From Bradyrhizobium sp. CIAT3101 (GTDB lineage Bacteria > Pseudomonadota > Alphaproteobacteria > Rhizobiales > Xanthobacteraceae), in NCBI RefSeq assembly GCF_029714945.1, contig NZ_CP121634.1:5663001-5727000 (forward strand): a DNA stretch of 64,000 bases. The letters are read 5' to 3'. The position numbers were made by a program, and so were the translations under genes. Under the pieces are notes generated by a model that worked only from the letters and a program-made list of their open reading frames with translations, did no database searches and was not told the DNA's origin. Shown here piece by piece: positions 34,497-43,347 of this stretch; positions within the stretch are counted from its first letter, which is position 1; every line of letters begins with the position of its first letter.

Positions 34497-36017
34497 ATGC
34501 CCAAGTTGAGCAGGAAAGCGTTGGCCACGGAAGTGGGATCTGTTTTCCTTTGGGGCCTATCCGCCCTCACCGCCGCCACCGCTGCGGATACCGAGCACAG
34601 TATCGCAGATATGTCCGGACGCGCTATTGTGACCCATGTGGCCGCCGGCCGGCTCGACCCGTGCCGCGTGGCCGAGAGCCTATTGTCTGCCATCGGCAAC
34701 GATGGCCACAATGCCTTCATCAGTACGCGCCGAGCCGACGACCTCGACGTCTGTAAGGACCCCCACCGACTGCAAGATCTCCGAGCAAGAGCCCTCGCGG
34801 GCTTGCCGATTGCCGTGAAGGACAATGTGCTGGTCGGCGGCCAGCGCGCGACCTTCGGAACGTCCGCGACCAGGAATTACGTCCCCACCGAGACTGCCGA
34901 CACGGTTCAGCGCCTGATCGACCAAGGCGCGGTCATTTTGGGCAAGCTCAACCTCCACGAACTCGCAGGCGGCGTAACGAGCAACAATGCGGTGTTCGGC
35001 CCCGTCCGAAATGCCTACGATCCGAAGTGCTTTGCTGGCGGATCAAGCGGCGGCGCCGGAGCCGCCGTCGGCGCGCGGTTGGTCCCCATCGCCTTGGGCA
35101 CGGATACAGGAGGCTCTGTTCTTATCCCGGCGGCGCTCAACGGCGTGATCGGATTTCGCCCGACCGTGGGTCGATATCCGATGGCAGGCGTTCTTCCGGT
35201 CTCGCCGACGCGTGACACCATCGGCCCGATCGCGAGGACAGTCGAAGACATCATCCTGGTGGATTCCGTCATGGCTTCGACCAATGCCGCCGTGAGTCCA
35301 TCGAACCTGAGCGGCTTAAGAATCGGCGTTCCGCGCAAATTGTTCGTGGACGTTGCCGACGCCGACAGCAGAGCACTCTTCGAGAACACGTTGCAGAGGC
35401 TCAGAGAGGCTGGAGCCGAAGTGGTGGAGATCGATCTCCCCGGTCTCGTGCAAGCCGAGAAGGGCTTTGGCCCCATAACGCCGTACGAATTAAAGACCGA
35501 GGTGCCAAAATTTCTGGCCCGCTATCACGTCGGCATTTCGTTTGACGAGCTCGTAGCTGGTATTCGCAGCCCAGATCTGATCAAGGACTACCAGACGCGC
35601 ATTGTCGGCCCGGCGAGCCCAAGCGATGCGGCCTACATGGAGGCAGTTCAAACGTTCAAGCCTGCCGTCCAAGGTGCATTCCAAAAGGCGTTTGCCGAGC
35701 ACCGGCTCTTCGCACTCGCATTTCCCACAACCCTGACTGACGCACGTCCCATCGAGGGATCCGACGACCAGATCACCATGGACGGCGCACCAATTCCAAC
35801 CTGGAAGGCGTACATTGACAACACCAACTACCTCACCAAGGGATTACTCGCGGCAATGACCCTTCCCATGGGGTTGTCGTCCCGTGGACTGCCTCTCGGC
35901 GTCACCTTTGCAGTGTTGCCTCGCCACGACGAAGAGCTGTTGTCCCTTGGGCTGTCGGTCCAGCAACTCTTGCCGACCCTGCCTGCCCCGCCCAAAGCTG
36001 CAGATCGACCGCGATAA
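34497..36017 (+). CDS. Amidase-signature family hydrolase, probably exported
   Basis: A 506-residue amidase-signature enzyme with the Ser-cisSer-Lys triad: Lys108 (PIAVKDN), Ser183 (AGGSSGGAG) and Ser207 (GTDTGGSVLIPA). It has an N-terminal hydrophobic leader (GSVFLWGLSALTAATAADT), so it may be periplasmic, unlike most relatives. The ATG at 34497 has GGGAGG 5 bases upstream; ATGs further upstream are less supported. It lies 61 bases after the AroE-like gene in the rightward operon from operator site 2. It probably hydrolyses an amide or ester-type substrate. Confidence 0.85.
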   Translation: MPKLSRKALATEVGSVFLWGLSALTAATAADTEHSIADMSGRAIVTHVAAGRLDPCRVAESLLSAIGNDGHNAFISTRRADDLDVCKDPHRLQDLRARALAGLPIAVKDNVLVGGQRATFGTSATRNYVPTETADTVQRLIDQGAVILGKLNLHELAGGVTSNNAVFGPVRNAYDPKCFAGGSSGGAGAAVGARLVPIALGTDTGGSVLIPAALNGVIGFRPTVGRYPMAGVLPVSPTRDTIGPIARTVEDIILVDSVMASTNAAVSPSNLSGLRIGVPRKLFVDVADADSRALFENTLQRLREAGAEVVEIDLPGLVQAEKGFGPITPYELKTEVPKFLARYHVGISFDELVAGIRSPDLIKDYQTRIVGPASPSDAAYMEAVQTFKPAVQGAFQKAFAEHRLFALAFPTTLTDARPIEGSDDQITMDGAPIPTWKAYIDNTNYLTKGLLAAMTLPMGLSSRGLPLGVTFAVLPRHDEELLSLGLSVQQLLPTLPAPPKAADRPR

Positions 36018-36082
36018 CGTCAGGTTCGCACTCATCAACGTTCGTTAGCCAATGAAGCCGTCGAAATTCAAGCGGGTCTCTC

Positions 36083-36703
36083 ATGATCGACACACCATAC
36101 GCCGACAAATTGGAAGTCAGGGAGCTCATCGAGAACTGGGCGATATGGCGCGATTCCGGCGACTGGCAGCGCTTCGCCACGGTTTGGCATGACGATGGCT
36201 GGATGTCAGCGACATGGTTCCAAGGATCAGCGACCGAATTTATCCGGATGAGCCAAGAGGGTTGGAATCGGGGCGTCCGCATCTTGCACTTCCTCGGAGG
36301 GAGCAACATCGAGGTCGTCGGCGCCCGCGCCATCGCTCAAACCAAAATGACAATTTCGCAGCGCGCATGCGTCAACGAGTCATTGTGCGACGTCGTGTGC
36401 ACAGGTCGCTTTTTCGATTTTCTCGAGAAGAGAGATGGTAGATGGGGAATGGTTCGGCGCCAACCCATCTACGAGAAGGATCGCATCGATCCGATCGTAC
36501 CTGGCGCGAACCTTCACATGGATCTGGCCCGATTGGCGGCTTTGCCCGAGGGCTATAGGCACTTGGCCTACCTTCAGCAGGAGGTTGGTTATGACGTGAA
36601 ATTGGACATGCCGGGTCTCGTTGGTCCAGAGGTCGAGGCTCTCTATGAGAGAGGACGCCAATGGCTTTACGGAACTGATAAACTACGGTCCGTTCCCGAC
36701 TGA
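36083..36703 (+). CDS. SnoaL-like protein (NTF2 superfamily)
   Basis: A 206-residue protein of the SnoaL-like superfamily, with the N-terminal helical part ADKLEVRELIENWAIWRDSGDWQRFATVWHDDGWM, then FLGGSNIEVVGARAIAQTKMTISQRA and CTGRFFDFLEKRDGRWGMVRRQPIYEKDRI. This start (a helix with Trp and Asp-Gly-Asp-Trp) is the pattern of ring-hydroxylating-dioxygenase beta subunits and scytalone-dehydratase-like proteins; no partner subunit is nearby. It is the last gene of the rightward IclR-linked operon, 65 bases after the amidase gene. Confidence 0.68.
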   Translation: MIDTPYADKLEVRELIENWAIWRDSGDWQRFATVWHDDGWMSATWFQGSATEFIRMSQEGWNRGVRILHFLGGSNIEVVGARAIAQTKMTISQRACVNESLCDVVCTGRFFDFLEKRDGRWGMVRRQPIYEKDRIDPIVPGANLHMDLARLAALPEGYRHLAYLQQEVGYDVKLDMPGLVGPEVEALYERGRQWLYGTDKLRSVPD

Positions 36704-37303
36704 GGATCAGCGGACGCAAACACGTTTCGCAATGTCTCCGCAGCGTCGTGCTTTCGTGTTCACGGAAACAATGAACGCCGGGAGCTACGGCCGCATTCAG
36801 CGTGCTCGAGGCCTCTTCAACACTGCGATCGTAGCCCTCATCACCGACGCTGATCCGCCAGCTATCCAGCTACCTCCACCCTTAGATTTCAGGGCGCGCG
36901 TGCACAAACCGTAGCCTCGTCCCGCCGAGCTGATGCGGCCTGTTCACGCTTGCTTAGATCAGATCTTTCTGGATCTCCCGGTGCACACGCCATGCACACG
37001 CCGCCCTCTAACCACCTGAAAAACTTGAACTCTCGCTCCAATCCATCATCGGGGCTGTAGAAAACTTCCAGCGTAAGCCATTCATATTGCTAAGCTATTC
37101 TAGTCGCGATCAGTCCTGCATGTTATTGGACCGACTGAGAAATTCGGTTCGACCACGTTTCCGGAACGTGGTCCTTCTAGGCTCATCTGGGCCTAAATTG
37201 GAAGCGGAATTCGCGAGTTCGGATTCTCGGTGCACACGTCGCGCACACGACAAGCCGTGTGCACGCGCGGATCGCAAGATTGGCGTCGGAAATACAATGA
37301 TAT
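36704..37303. other. Gene-poor stretch with repeated TGCACACG motifs
   Basis: No supported gene is seen in this 600-base region. It holds three exact copies of TGCACACG (36982-36989, 36993-37000 and 37231-37238) and one inverted copy at 37256-37263; the last two form a stem with GTGCACACG (37230-37238) and CGTGTGCAC (37256-37264). A separate perfect 8-base inverted repeat lies at 37152-37159 and 37165-37172 (ACCACGTT / AACGTGGT). Another, AT-rich, repeat lies just beyond it (37327-37334 and 37345-37352, TATACTCA / TGAGTATA). The lower GC and frequent repeats look like a degenerate boundary, but I cannot identify it. Confidence 0.4.
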
Positions 37304-37591
37304 CTAAAGCTGCATCAGACTGGCGTTATACTCAGTTTGCTGATTGAGTATAAATTGGGCGAGCATGGCCGAGTTACCGCGCCCATGGAGGAAGCGCTTC
37401 ATCGCCCCTAGCGCTTGCGACAGTGAGCAGGACGTCGACCAGGGCTCGCCCCGTCTATCCGTATGGATTTCGAACTCCTCCGAGACCCAATCAATTCGGC
37501 TTCGCAAGGGTTCGATTTCAGAAAGCTGCGCGCGACCGGTCCGTCCACAGATCGGGCACCGCAAGTGCTCGGTCCAACTAGATTCCGCCAT
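37304..37591 (-). CDS. Small zinc-ribbon-like protein, possibly truncated
   Basis: A 95-residue frame with a convincing start (MAESSWTEHLRCPICGRTGRAQLSE), including the CPxCG half of a zinc ribbon, as in small hypothetical proteins common in rhizobia. In such proteins I would expect a second CxxC near residue 60, but only a single cysteine appears (WSTSC), and the last ~30 residues run into the AT-rich inverted repeat at 37327-37352. It may be a degenerate gene or have lost its end. Confidence 0.4.
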   Translation of the reverse strand: MAESSWTEHLRCPICGRTGRAQLSEIEPLRSRIDWVSEEFEIHTDRRGEPWSTSCSLSQALGAMKRFLHGRGNSAMLAQFILNQQTEYNASLMQL

Positions 37592-37794
37592 TTGTGCACC
37601 TCGCGGTCGCGAATCACACCATTCACAAGCTGGGTGGAATTTACCTGACTCAGCGTTTCCAATCTCTGAGACTAAACTCCGGCGCTTCCTCTCTTCCGGT
37701 GCAGAGACGCCGCCCCTTCAACTCAAACATCGCGCAGCGGTTGCCACACTCCCCGCTTGACCAGCAATGGAATGAGAACTTTCGACAGCTGATC

Positions 37795-39381
37795 TCAGTA
37801 ACCAAGGGCGATGCCATCCCGTCGGGGATCAGCCCCGCCTCTGAGAAGGCCACGTCTACGGTCGATCCATATCGCCTGGGCAGTTCCGAGTGGATTTGAC
37901 GCTCGCGTAGGAAGATGCCCCAACGCACGAAGCCCCTCGACGATCTTAGCCGGAACAGTCGCTTCGACGTCCAGCACGTCGCCGCGTGCGAAGATACGCG
38001 GTTGGTCGATCGCTTCTTGCACTGACATTCTGTGATCAAGAAGGTTCGACAGCACCTGAATCTGTCCAATCGGCTGGAAATGCCCCCCTGTCACACCGAA
38101 CGACAGCACGCATTCGCCGCCTCGCGTCAGCATCGCAGGCAGGATGGTGTGCATTGGCCGCTTGCCACCAGCAAGAACGTTGGGATGGCCGGGCTCGAGC
38201 ACAAAGCCGAAGCCGCGGTTGTGCAGCAGGACCCCACATTCGGGTGCCACGATGCCGCTGCCGAAATCGTCAAAGATCGAGTTGATAAACGAAACTGCGG
38301 TGCGATCTTTGTCAACGACGGACAGGAACACCGTGTCTTTGTGTTCCGGCATGGTGATCGGCGTGACGTCAGTCAGCCGCCCGCTCGGCGATATCCGGCG
38401 AGCGAGGATGTCGGCACGAGCTGACGAGGTCATGCGCTCGACCGGCACATGCCCGGCATCGGGATCGCCGACAAAGGCGTCGCGCTCCGCATAGCCAATG
38501 CGGGCGATCTCGGCCAGGAGATGATAGCGCTCCACCGACACGGGAGCAAAGTCCGCGACATTGTAACGGTCGAGCAGACTTGCCATGGCCAGAGCGGCAA
38601 CGCCTGAGCCATTCGGCGGACACTCCCACAGTTCAAAACCACGGTAGGACGCTGATATCGGCTTCTCGTAACGCGGCCGGAACGCGGCGAAGTCCTCGAC
38701 GGTGTGAAAACCGCCGAGCGAACGCAGCGCTTTTACGATGCTTTCAGCAATCCATCCCTCGTAAAACACGTCCGCCCCTTGTCTGGCGACATCCCGAAGG
38801 GTGCGAGCCAGCATTGGCTGCGCGCGCAAATCGCCAGGAGCCGGCGCTTCGCCGCGGTGAAGAAAGACGGAAGTCGTCGCAGCAAGGCGAGAGAGCTTCG
38901 GCATGTGCCTCGCCCAGTCCCTCGCGAGCCGCTCAGCGACGGGATAGCCATTCTCCGCGGCGGCGATCGCAGGTGCGAATAGTCGCGCGAGATCAAGCGT
39001 TCCGTGATCTTCTGCCAGGCGAGCCCATGTCCGTACGGCACCTGGAACAGTAACTGTGTGCGCACTCTCGGGGTCGAGTGTCGTCACGCCGGCTTCTGCG
39101 AGCCGTTCGACACTCGCCGCTGATGGCGCGGCTCCGGATCCGTTGAGAGCTATGACCGGCTGCCCTTCCCGCTTCAGAAGAACGAAGCAGTCCCCACCCA
39201 CGCCCGTCTGGGTTGGCTCAACGACAGCAAGCATCGCTCCGGCCGCCACGGCTGCATCTATGGCGTTTCCGCCTTCGCGCAGCACGTCGATGGCGGCCAG
39301 CGTGGCTAGCGGGTGCGTGGTCGCGGCCATTCCGTTGACGCCGAATGCTTCGGAACGTCCTGGCGACTGGAAATCTCTCAT
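37795..39381 (-). CDS. Gamma-glutamyltransferase family protein
   Basis: A 528-residue Ntn-hydrolase of the gamma-glutamyltransferase family, made as a precursor that cleaves itself before a catalytic Thr. The nucleophile is Thr350 in EHKDTVFLSVVD, followed by GSGIVAPECGVLLHNR and GVTGGHFQPIGQIQVL. The usual TTH motif reads DTVFL, so the residues after the nucleophile differ. There is no signal peptide, unlike classical periplasmic GGT. It would remove gamma-glutamyl groups or act on related amides. The ATG at 39381 lacks a good ribosome-binding site. A terminator separates it from the Lrp gene upstream. Confidence 0.84.
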   Translation of the reverse strand: MRDFQSPGRSEAFGVNGMAATTHPLATLAAIDVLREGGNAIDAAVAAGAMLAVVEPTQTGVGGDCFVLLKREGQPVIALNGSGAAPSAASVERLAEAGVTTLDPESAHTVTVPGAVRTWARLAEDHGTLDLARLFAPAIAAAENGYPVAERLARDWARHMPKLSRLAATTSVFLHRGEAPAPGDLRAQPMLARTLRDVARQGADVFYEGWIAESIVKALRSLGGFHTVEDFAAFRPRYEKPISASYRGFELWECPPNGSGVAALAMASLLDRYNVADFAPVSVERYHLLAEIARIGYAERDAFVGDPDAGHVPVERMTSSARADILARRISPSGRLTDVTPITMPEHKDTVFLSVVDKDRTAVSFINSIFDDFGSGIVAPECGVLLHNRGFGFVLEPGHPNVLAGGKRPMHTILPAMLTRGGECVLSFGVTGGHFQPIGQIQVLSNLLDHRMSVQEAIDQPRIFARGDVLDVEATVPAKIVEGLRALGHLPTRASNPLGTAQAIWIDRRRGLLRGGADPRRDGIALGY

Positions 39382-39475
39382 GTCAGTACCAGCACCGTAC
39401 GTTTCGCAATTTTGCCGATCTCACCTCCCTCGGATCTCAACCCCGATTCGAATGATCTCAGCGCAGCCGCGGGTT

Positions 39476-39505
39476 AACAAAAAACGCCGGGGCAACAGCC
39501 CCGGC
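39476..39505 (-). terminator. Intrinsic terminator for the Lrp gene
   Basis: Read on the minus strand, the stem GCCGGGGC (39498-39505) / GCCCCGGC (39486-39493) with a TGTT loop is followed by a run of six T within GTTTTTTGTT. This is a textbook Rho-independent terminator for transcription arriving from the Lrp gene on the right. It isolates that gene from the gamma-glutamyltransferase gene. Confidence 0.85.
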
Positions 39506-39733
39506 AAGTTTGGGAGATAGCGAGTCGAACGCAGCTTCCCAGAAAACTGAGCTTGGGCCCTATCAATACTGCGGTTGACGGCGAGAAACGCGTCTAAATG
39601 CTCTCCCATTTTGCAAGAATGTTGCAGGTTGGGGCCGCAAGTCACAAAGCCGCCTTGCGAGATGCCGTTCTGTCAGGGAGACGAATGCGGAAACTTTGTC
39701 GATGGCGATGGACGATCGATCGAAGCGCGCGAC

Positions 39734-40234
39734 CTATTTGGTCGTTTTTTCCGTGGGCAATTTTAGGCCCATCGACGCTTTCACGCGATCCATGACCACC
39801 ATCGTCTTGAAATGCTTGACGTTGTGATTCTCGAAAAACAACCGCTTGGTAAGGTCTTCGTAATCTCGCATCGAAGCGATGGTGATCACCAACAAGAAAT
39901 CCATGTCGCCAGTGATGTAGTAGCATTGCTGGACTTCCGGGGTTGCAATGAATGCCTTCTTCGCAGCCTCGAGTAGATCAAGACGCTCGCTCTCGATGTG
40001 CACTTCCACGAGGATCGTGATCGGTAGACCCACGGTCTCCGGATCCAGGATGGCGACGTTGCTTTCGATGACACCGCCCTTCTGAAGCCTGCTGATCCGG
40101 CGTTGAACGGCCGCAGCGGACAGATTGACCATGTCTCCGACAGTGCGCTGCGGAGTCGTGTTGTCGCGCTGAAGAATTTCGAGGATTGCTAGATCATATT
40201 GATCGAGGTCGTGCACCCCGAGCTTCTTCAGCAT
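39734..40234 (-). CDS. Lrp/AsnC family transcriptional regulator
   Basis: A 166-residue regulator with the Lrp winged helix (LDQYDLAILEILQRDNTTPQRTVGDMVNLSAAAVQRRISRLQ) and the C-terminal RAM ligand domain (TPEVQQCYYITGDMDFLLVI). The ATG at 40234 has GGAGG 5 bases upstream; another ATG lies at 40246. It is divergent from the M20 hydrolase gene that leads the amino-acid uptake and degradation cluster, so it is the likely amino-acid-responsive regulator of that cluster. The intrinsic terminator near 39480 follows it. Confidence 0.9.
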   Translation of the reverse strand: MLKKLGVHDLDQYDLAILEILQRDNTTPQRTVGDMVNLSAAAVQRRISRLQKGGVIESNVAILDPETVGLPITILVEVHIESERLDLLEAAKKAFIATPEVQQCYYITGDMDFLLVITIASMRDYEDLTKRLFFENHNVKHFKTMVVMDRVKASMGLKLPTEKTTK

Positions 40235-40608
40235 CAACGCCTCCATCGTCCAGTAAGCCTCTCAAGCTAAAAGCTTTTTTGAGCCCGCGCGCAATATCTT
40301 TTCGACGAGAATCCCCGCATCTCGGTCCTCTCGCCGCTCCCCTTTTCGTCGACACCCCCGACCGGAGCTTGCGGCACTCCCCTCGAAATGGTGCTCCGAA
40401 CTATTTCGAGTGAACCACCACAATTCGTTCGGCCAACCCCGAGAAATCGAGGGAAGATTGCATTCGGCAGCTTGACTCCGAGCGCACAACTCGGCGACGC
40501 CGCAATACTGATCATATCCGAATATGCAATTTCTTGAGGGACAAGAACCGCGACACGGGAGCGGCGACCTGTGCTCGCAGTCGGCGATTTTTCCTTTCCG
40601 GAGCTCTG
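40235..40608. other. Divergent promoter region of Lrp and the amino-acid cluster
   Basis: This 374-base gap contains no supported gene. It holds a 23-base palindromic AT-rich element at 40261-40283 (CTCAA and TTGAG around AAAAGCTTTT) next to the Lrp start, and the inverted repeat at 40382-40410 listed separately. Both are plausible Lrp-type sites. Confidence 0.55.
40382..40410. promoter_or_regulatory. Inverted repeat, candidate Lrp operator
   Basis: The arms CTCGAAAT (40382-40389) and ATTTCGAG (40403-40410) are exactly complementary and separated by 13 bases, placing them about one helix turn and a half apart centre to centre. The site lies between the divergent Lrp and M20 hydrolase genes. 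Confidence 0.5.
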
Positions 40609-42045
40609 ATGTCTAGCGTTGCCCAGCCGGCCACGAGGGAAGATGCGATTGCCGCCGCGCGACGCTATGTCGTTGACGGCGACTTCACGGCCGAGATGGC
40701 CCCTCGCATTGCCATCCGTAGCGAAAGCCCTCGAACGGACAGCCGCGACGATCACCTTCACTACTTGAACAAGGAAATGCGTCCGCTCCTGGAGCGGATG
40801 GGCTTTTCATGCCGGGTCATCGAAAACCCGGTCGAGCAGCGTCTGCCGGCTATGTATGCCGAGCGGATCGAAGATCCGAGACGCCCCACCATTCTGATCT
40901 ACGGCCACGGCGACGTTCTGTGGGGCATGAGTGGCGATTGGAAGGACGGCCGCGATCCCTGGATACTGGATGAAGCCGGCGGACGCATCTACGGCCGCGG
41001 CACTGCGGACAACAAGGGTCAACACTCGATCAACCTGGCTGCCTTGCGCATCGTGCTGGACAGACGCGGCCGGCTTGGGTTCAACACCAAGGTGCTCATC
41101 GAGATGGGCGAAGAGACTGGTTCGCTCGGGCTCGCCGAACTCGCGAGAAACCATCGCGATCTGCTCAAGTCAGACTGTCTTATCGCTTCCGACGGCCCCC
41201 GTTTGGCGGCAGGTGCACCGACCCTGTTTCTCGGTGGTCGAGGCAGCGTTGGCTTTCGTCTGACCTGCGAGATCCGCGAAGGAGCATATCATTCCGGAAA
41301 CTGGGGTGGCCTGCTCGTCAATCCCGGCATCAGGCTTGCCCATGCGATCGCCACCATCACCGATCCGACCGGCCGCATCGCGATCCCGGAATGGATACCG
41401 CATCGCATGCCGCCCGAGATCCGCGCAGCCCTGAAAAAAATCGTCCTCGAAACAGGCCCCGATGATCCGGCGATTGACGACAACTGGGGTGAGCCGGGCT
41501 TGGCGGGCGCGGAACAAGTCTATGGCTGGTGCAATTTCGAGGTCCTAGCCTTCCTTTGCGGTCGGCCTGATGCCCCCGTCAATGCTGTGCCGGGGACCGC
41601 TCAAGCAACATGTCAATTGCGTTACGTCGTTGGCGTCGATCCGGAGAAAGTGCTTCCCGCGTTGCGCGCGCATCTGGATGCGCGAGGGTTCTCCGACGTG
41701 ACATTCGAGGAAATCAAGGAAGACTTCTATCTTGCGACCCGGACCAACCTCGACAACGGCTGGGTTCAGTTCGCCCTCTCGTCGATGGAAACGACGCTCG
41801 GTCGCGAGGCATCTTTGTTGCCCAACTTTGGTGGATCGCTGCCAAACGAGGTCTTTGCCGAGATCATCGGCATGCCGACCCTCTGGATCCCGCACTCCTA
41901 TCCTTCCTGCTCCCAGCATGCACCGGACGAGCACATGCTCGTCAGCGTGGCGGAGGAAGGAATGCAAATCATGACGGGCCTGTTCTGGGATCTCGGAGAG
42001 GCGGCAATCCGAGACGGGCAACCAGTCGCATCGGCGGCGGCCTGA
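40609..42045 (+). CDS. M20 family metallohydrolase (dipeptidase/deacylase)
   Basis: A 478-residue M20-family zinc hydrolase with all expected ligands: His100 (YGHGDV), bridging Asp134 (GTADNKGQ), the catalytic Glu168-Glu169 pair (MGEETGS), Asp195 (SDGPR) and a late His in SCSQHAPDEH. The family removes N-acyl groups or cleaves dipeptides in the cytoplasm. The ATG at 40609 has GGAG 5 bases upstream. It is the first gene of a long same-strand cluster ending in diaminopropionate ammonia-lyase, so it probably unmasks an imported conjugated amino acid. Confidence 0.86.
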   Translation: MSSVAQPATREDAIAAARRYVVDGDFTAEMAPRIAIRSESPRTDSRDDHLHYLNKEMRPLLERMGFSCRVIENPVEQRLPAMYAERIEDPRRPTILIYGHGDVLWGMSGDWKDGRDPWILDEAGGRIYGRGTADNKGQHSINLAALRIVLDRRGRLGFNTKVLIEMGEETGSLGLAELARNHRDLLKSDCLIASDGPRLAAGAPTLFLGGRGSVGFRLTCEIREGAYHSGNWGGLLVNPGIRLAHAIATITDPTGRIAIPEWIPHRMPPEIRAALKKIVLETGPDDPAIDDNWGEPGLAGAEQVYGWCNFEVLAFLCGRPDAPVNAVPGTAQATCQLRYVVGVDPEKVLPALRAHLDARGFSDVTFEEIKEDFYLATRTNLDNGWVQFALSSMETTLGREASLLPNFGGSLPNEVFAEIIGMPTLWIPHSYPSCSQHAPDEHMLVSVAEEGMQIMTGLFWDLGEAAIRDGQPVASAAA

Positions 42046-42145
42046 CTGTAGCCGCTCCTCGCTCGGCTTTCGTAGAAGAACGGTGATGCCATTAGGCGCA
42101 CCCAAGAAAATCAAACGCATCGCATTCGACAGGGAAGGAACGACC

Positions 42146-43249
42146 ATGGTGACTTTTGGATACGCCATCACGCGCGCAGGCAGGCCGCACTCAAAACTGG
42201 CGGTCGCGCTCGGCGCGGCGGCGCTGGTAGCAGCGATGGCAATCGCTCCACTTGGCGCCCAAGCGCAAACCCAGAGCGGTCAGAGTACCTCTGCCTCAGA
42301 CAAGGTCGACACACTTGGAGCCATCAAGGCCCGCGGATATTTCATCTGCGGCGTCGCAGGCGATCGACCCGGCTTCAGCTTCCCGGACAGCAAAGGCGTG
42401 ATGCAAGGGCTGGATGCGGACATCTGCCGCTCGGTCGCAGCCGCGATCTTCGGTGATCCGGAAAAAATTCGCTTCACCTCCCTCACCAGCTTGACGCGCT
42501 TTCCCGCTCTCCAATCCGGCGAAGTCGACATGTTGGCTCGCTTCACCACGTGGACGCTCACTCGCGAAGCCAGCTTGGGTCTCGACGTCGCCTCGATCTA
42601 TTTCTATGACGGCCAGGGGTTCATGGTGAAGAAAAGCCTGGGCGTAAAGAGCGCGCTGGAGCTCGATGGCGCTACCGTCTGCGTGACGCAGGGCTCGACA
42701 AGCGAAGCCAACATGGTCGACTTCTTCCGGACCCACAATCTCGCACTGAAGCCCATCGTCATCGAAAAGGTCGAACAGGTCCGCGATGCGTTGGCAAACA
42801 ACCGATGTGACGCCTATACGAACGATTCCTCGCTACTCGGCTCCCTGAAACTTTCGATGGGCCCAGCCGGCGACGAATACATTCTTCTTCCCGACATCAT
42901 ATCAAAGGAACCGCTCGGAACTTTCGTCCGCAAGGGCGACCAACGGTTCTTTGACATCGTTCGCTGGACTTACATCGCCATGCTGACCGCCGAGGAAAGC
43001 GGCATCGCCAAAACCAATATCGACACCTTCCGGAAGACACGAGACCCACAGAATCAGCGTTTCGTGGGCGAGACCGGCGATCTAGGCGCCGCTCTTGGGC
43101 TGGATGCACAATGGGCCGTTAATGTCGTCAAGGCCGTCGGCAATACCGCCGAGCTGTGGGACCGCACCATCGCCAGCCTGGGTATTCAGCGCGGTGCAAA
43201 CCGCCTCGCGAAGGATGGTGGCATTCAATACGCTCCTCCGATGCGTTGA
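42146..43249 (+). CDS. aapJ: General amino-acid ABC transporter substrate-binding protein
   Basis: A 367-residue periplasmic binding protein of the AapJ type. The signal peptide (KLAVALGAAALVAAMAIAPLGAQA) precedes VDTLGAIKARGYFICGV, GFSFPDSKGVMQGLDADICRSVAAAIFGD and the end GGIQYAPPMR, which are family hallmarks. The ATG at 42146 has GAAGGA 7 bases upstream. It leads the AapQMP genes and is close to three-quarters identical by eye to the second binding protein at 46792. AapJ proteins bind a broad set of L-amino acids. Confidence 0.9.
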   Translation: MVTFGYAITRAGRPHSKLAVALGAAALVAAMAIAPLGAQAQTQSGQSTSASDKVDTLGAIKARGYFICGVAGDRPGFSFPDSKGVMQGLDADICRSVAAAIFGDPEKIRFTSLTSLTRFPALQSGEVDMLARFTTWTLTREASLGLDVASIYFYDGQGFMVKKSLGVKSALELDGATVCVTQGSTSEANMVDFFRTHNLALKPIVIEKVEQVRDALANNRCDAYTNDSSLLGSLKLSMGPAGDEYILLPDIISKEPLGTFVRKGDQRFFDIVRWTYIAMLTAEESGIAKTNIDTFRKTRDPQNQRFVGETGDLGAALGLDAQWAVNVVKAVGNTAELWDRTIASLGIQRGANRLAKDGGIQYAPPMR

Positions 43250-43255
43250 TGCAGG

Positions 43256-43277
43256 CCCGAGAAGACGGTCTTCCGGG
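43256..43277 (+). promoter_or_regulatory. Hairpin directly after the binding-protein gene
   Basis: CCCG-a-GAAGA (43256-43265) pairs with TCTTCCGGG (43269-43277) across a 3-base loop, with one bulged A. It begins 6 bases after the AapJ stop and lacks a T run. Such intercistronic hairpins often stabilise binding-protein mRNA relative to the permease part; that role here is inference. Confidence 0.45.
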
Positions 43278-43347
43278 TCCTCTCGCCTTGCGATCCGGAA
43301 ATGCCCCCCTATTCCAACCCACTCATGGAAGTTCGTGGCAGAGCGAC

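Noticed and set aside
36621..36914. A 97-codon plus-strand frame overlapping the SnoaL-like gene's end
   Set aside because: No domain, no good ribosome-binding site, and an 80-base overlap with a supported gene.
37130..37175. A tRNA-like TTCGGTTCGACC stretch near an inverted repeat
   Set aside because: No acceptor stem, anticodon arm or D arm can be drawn around it, so it is not a tRNA gene.
36980..37264. Repeated TGCACACG words as a possible CRISPR or att site
   Set aside because: Spacing is irregular (11 bases, then 238), the unit is only 8 bases and no integrase or cas gene is near.
39421..39645. A 74-codon minus-strand frame over the terminator
   Set aside because: It runs through the Lrp terminator hairpin and has no domain or start signal.
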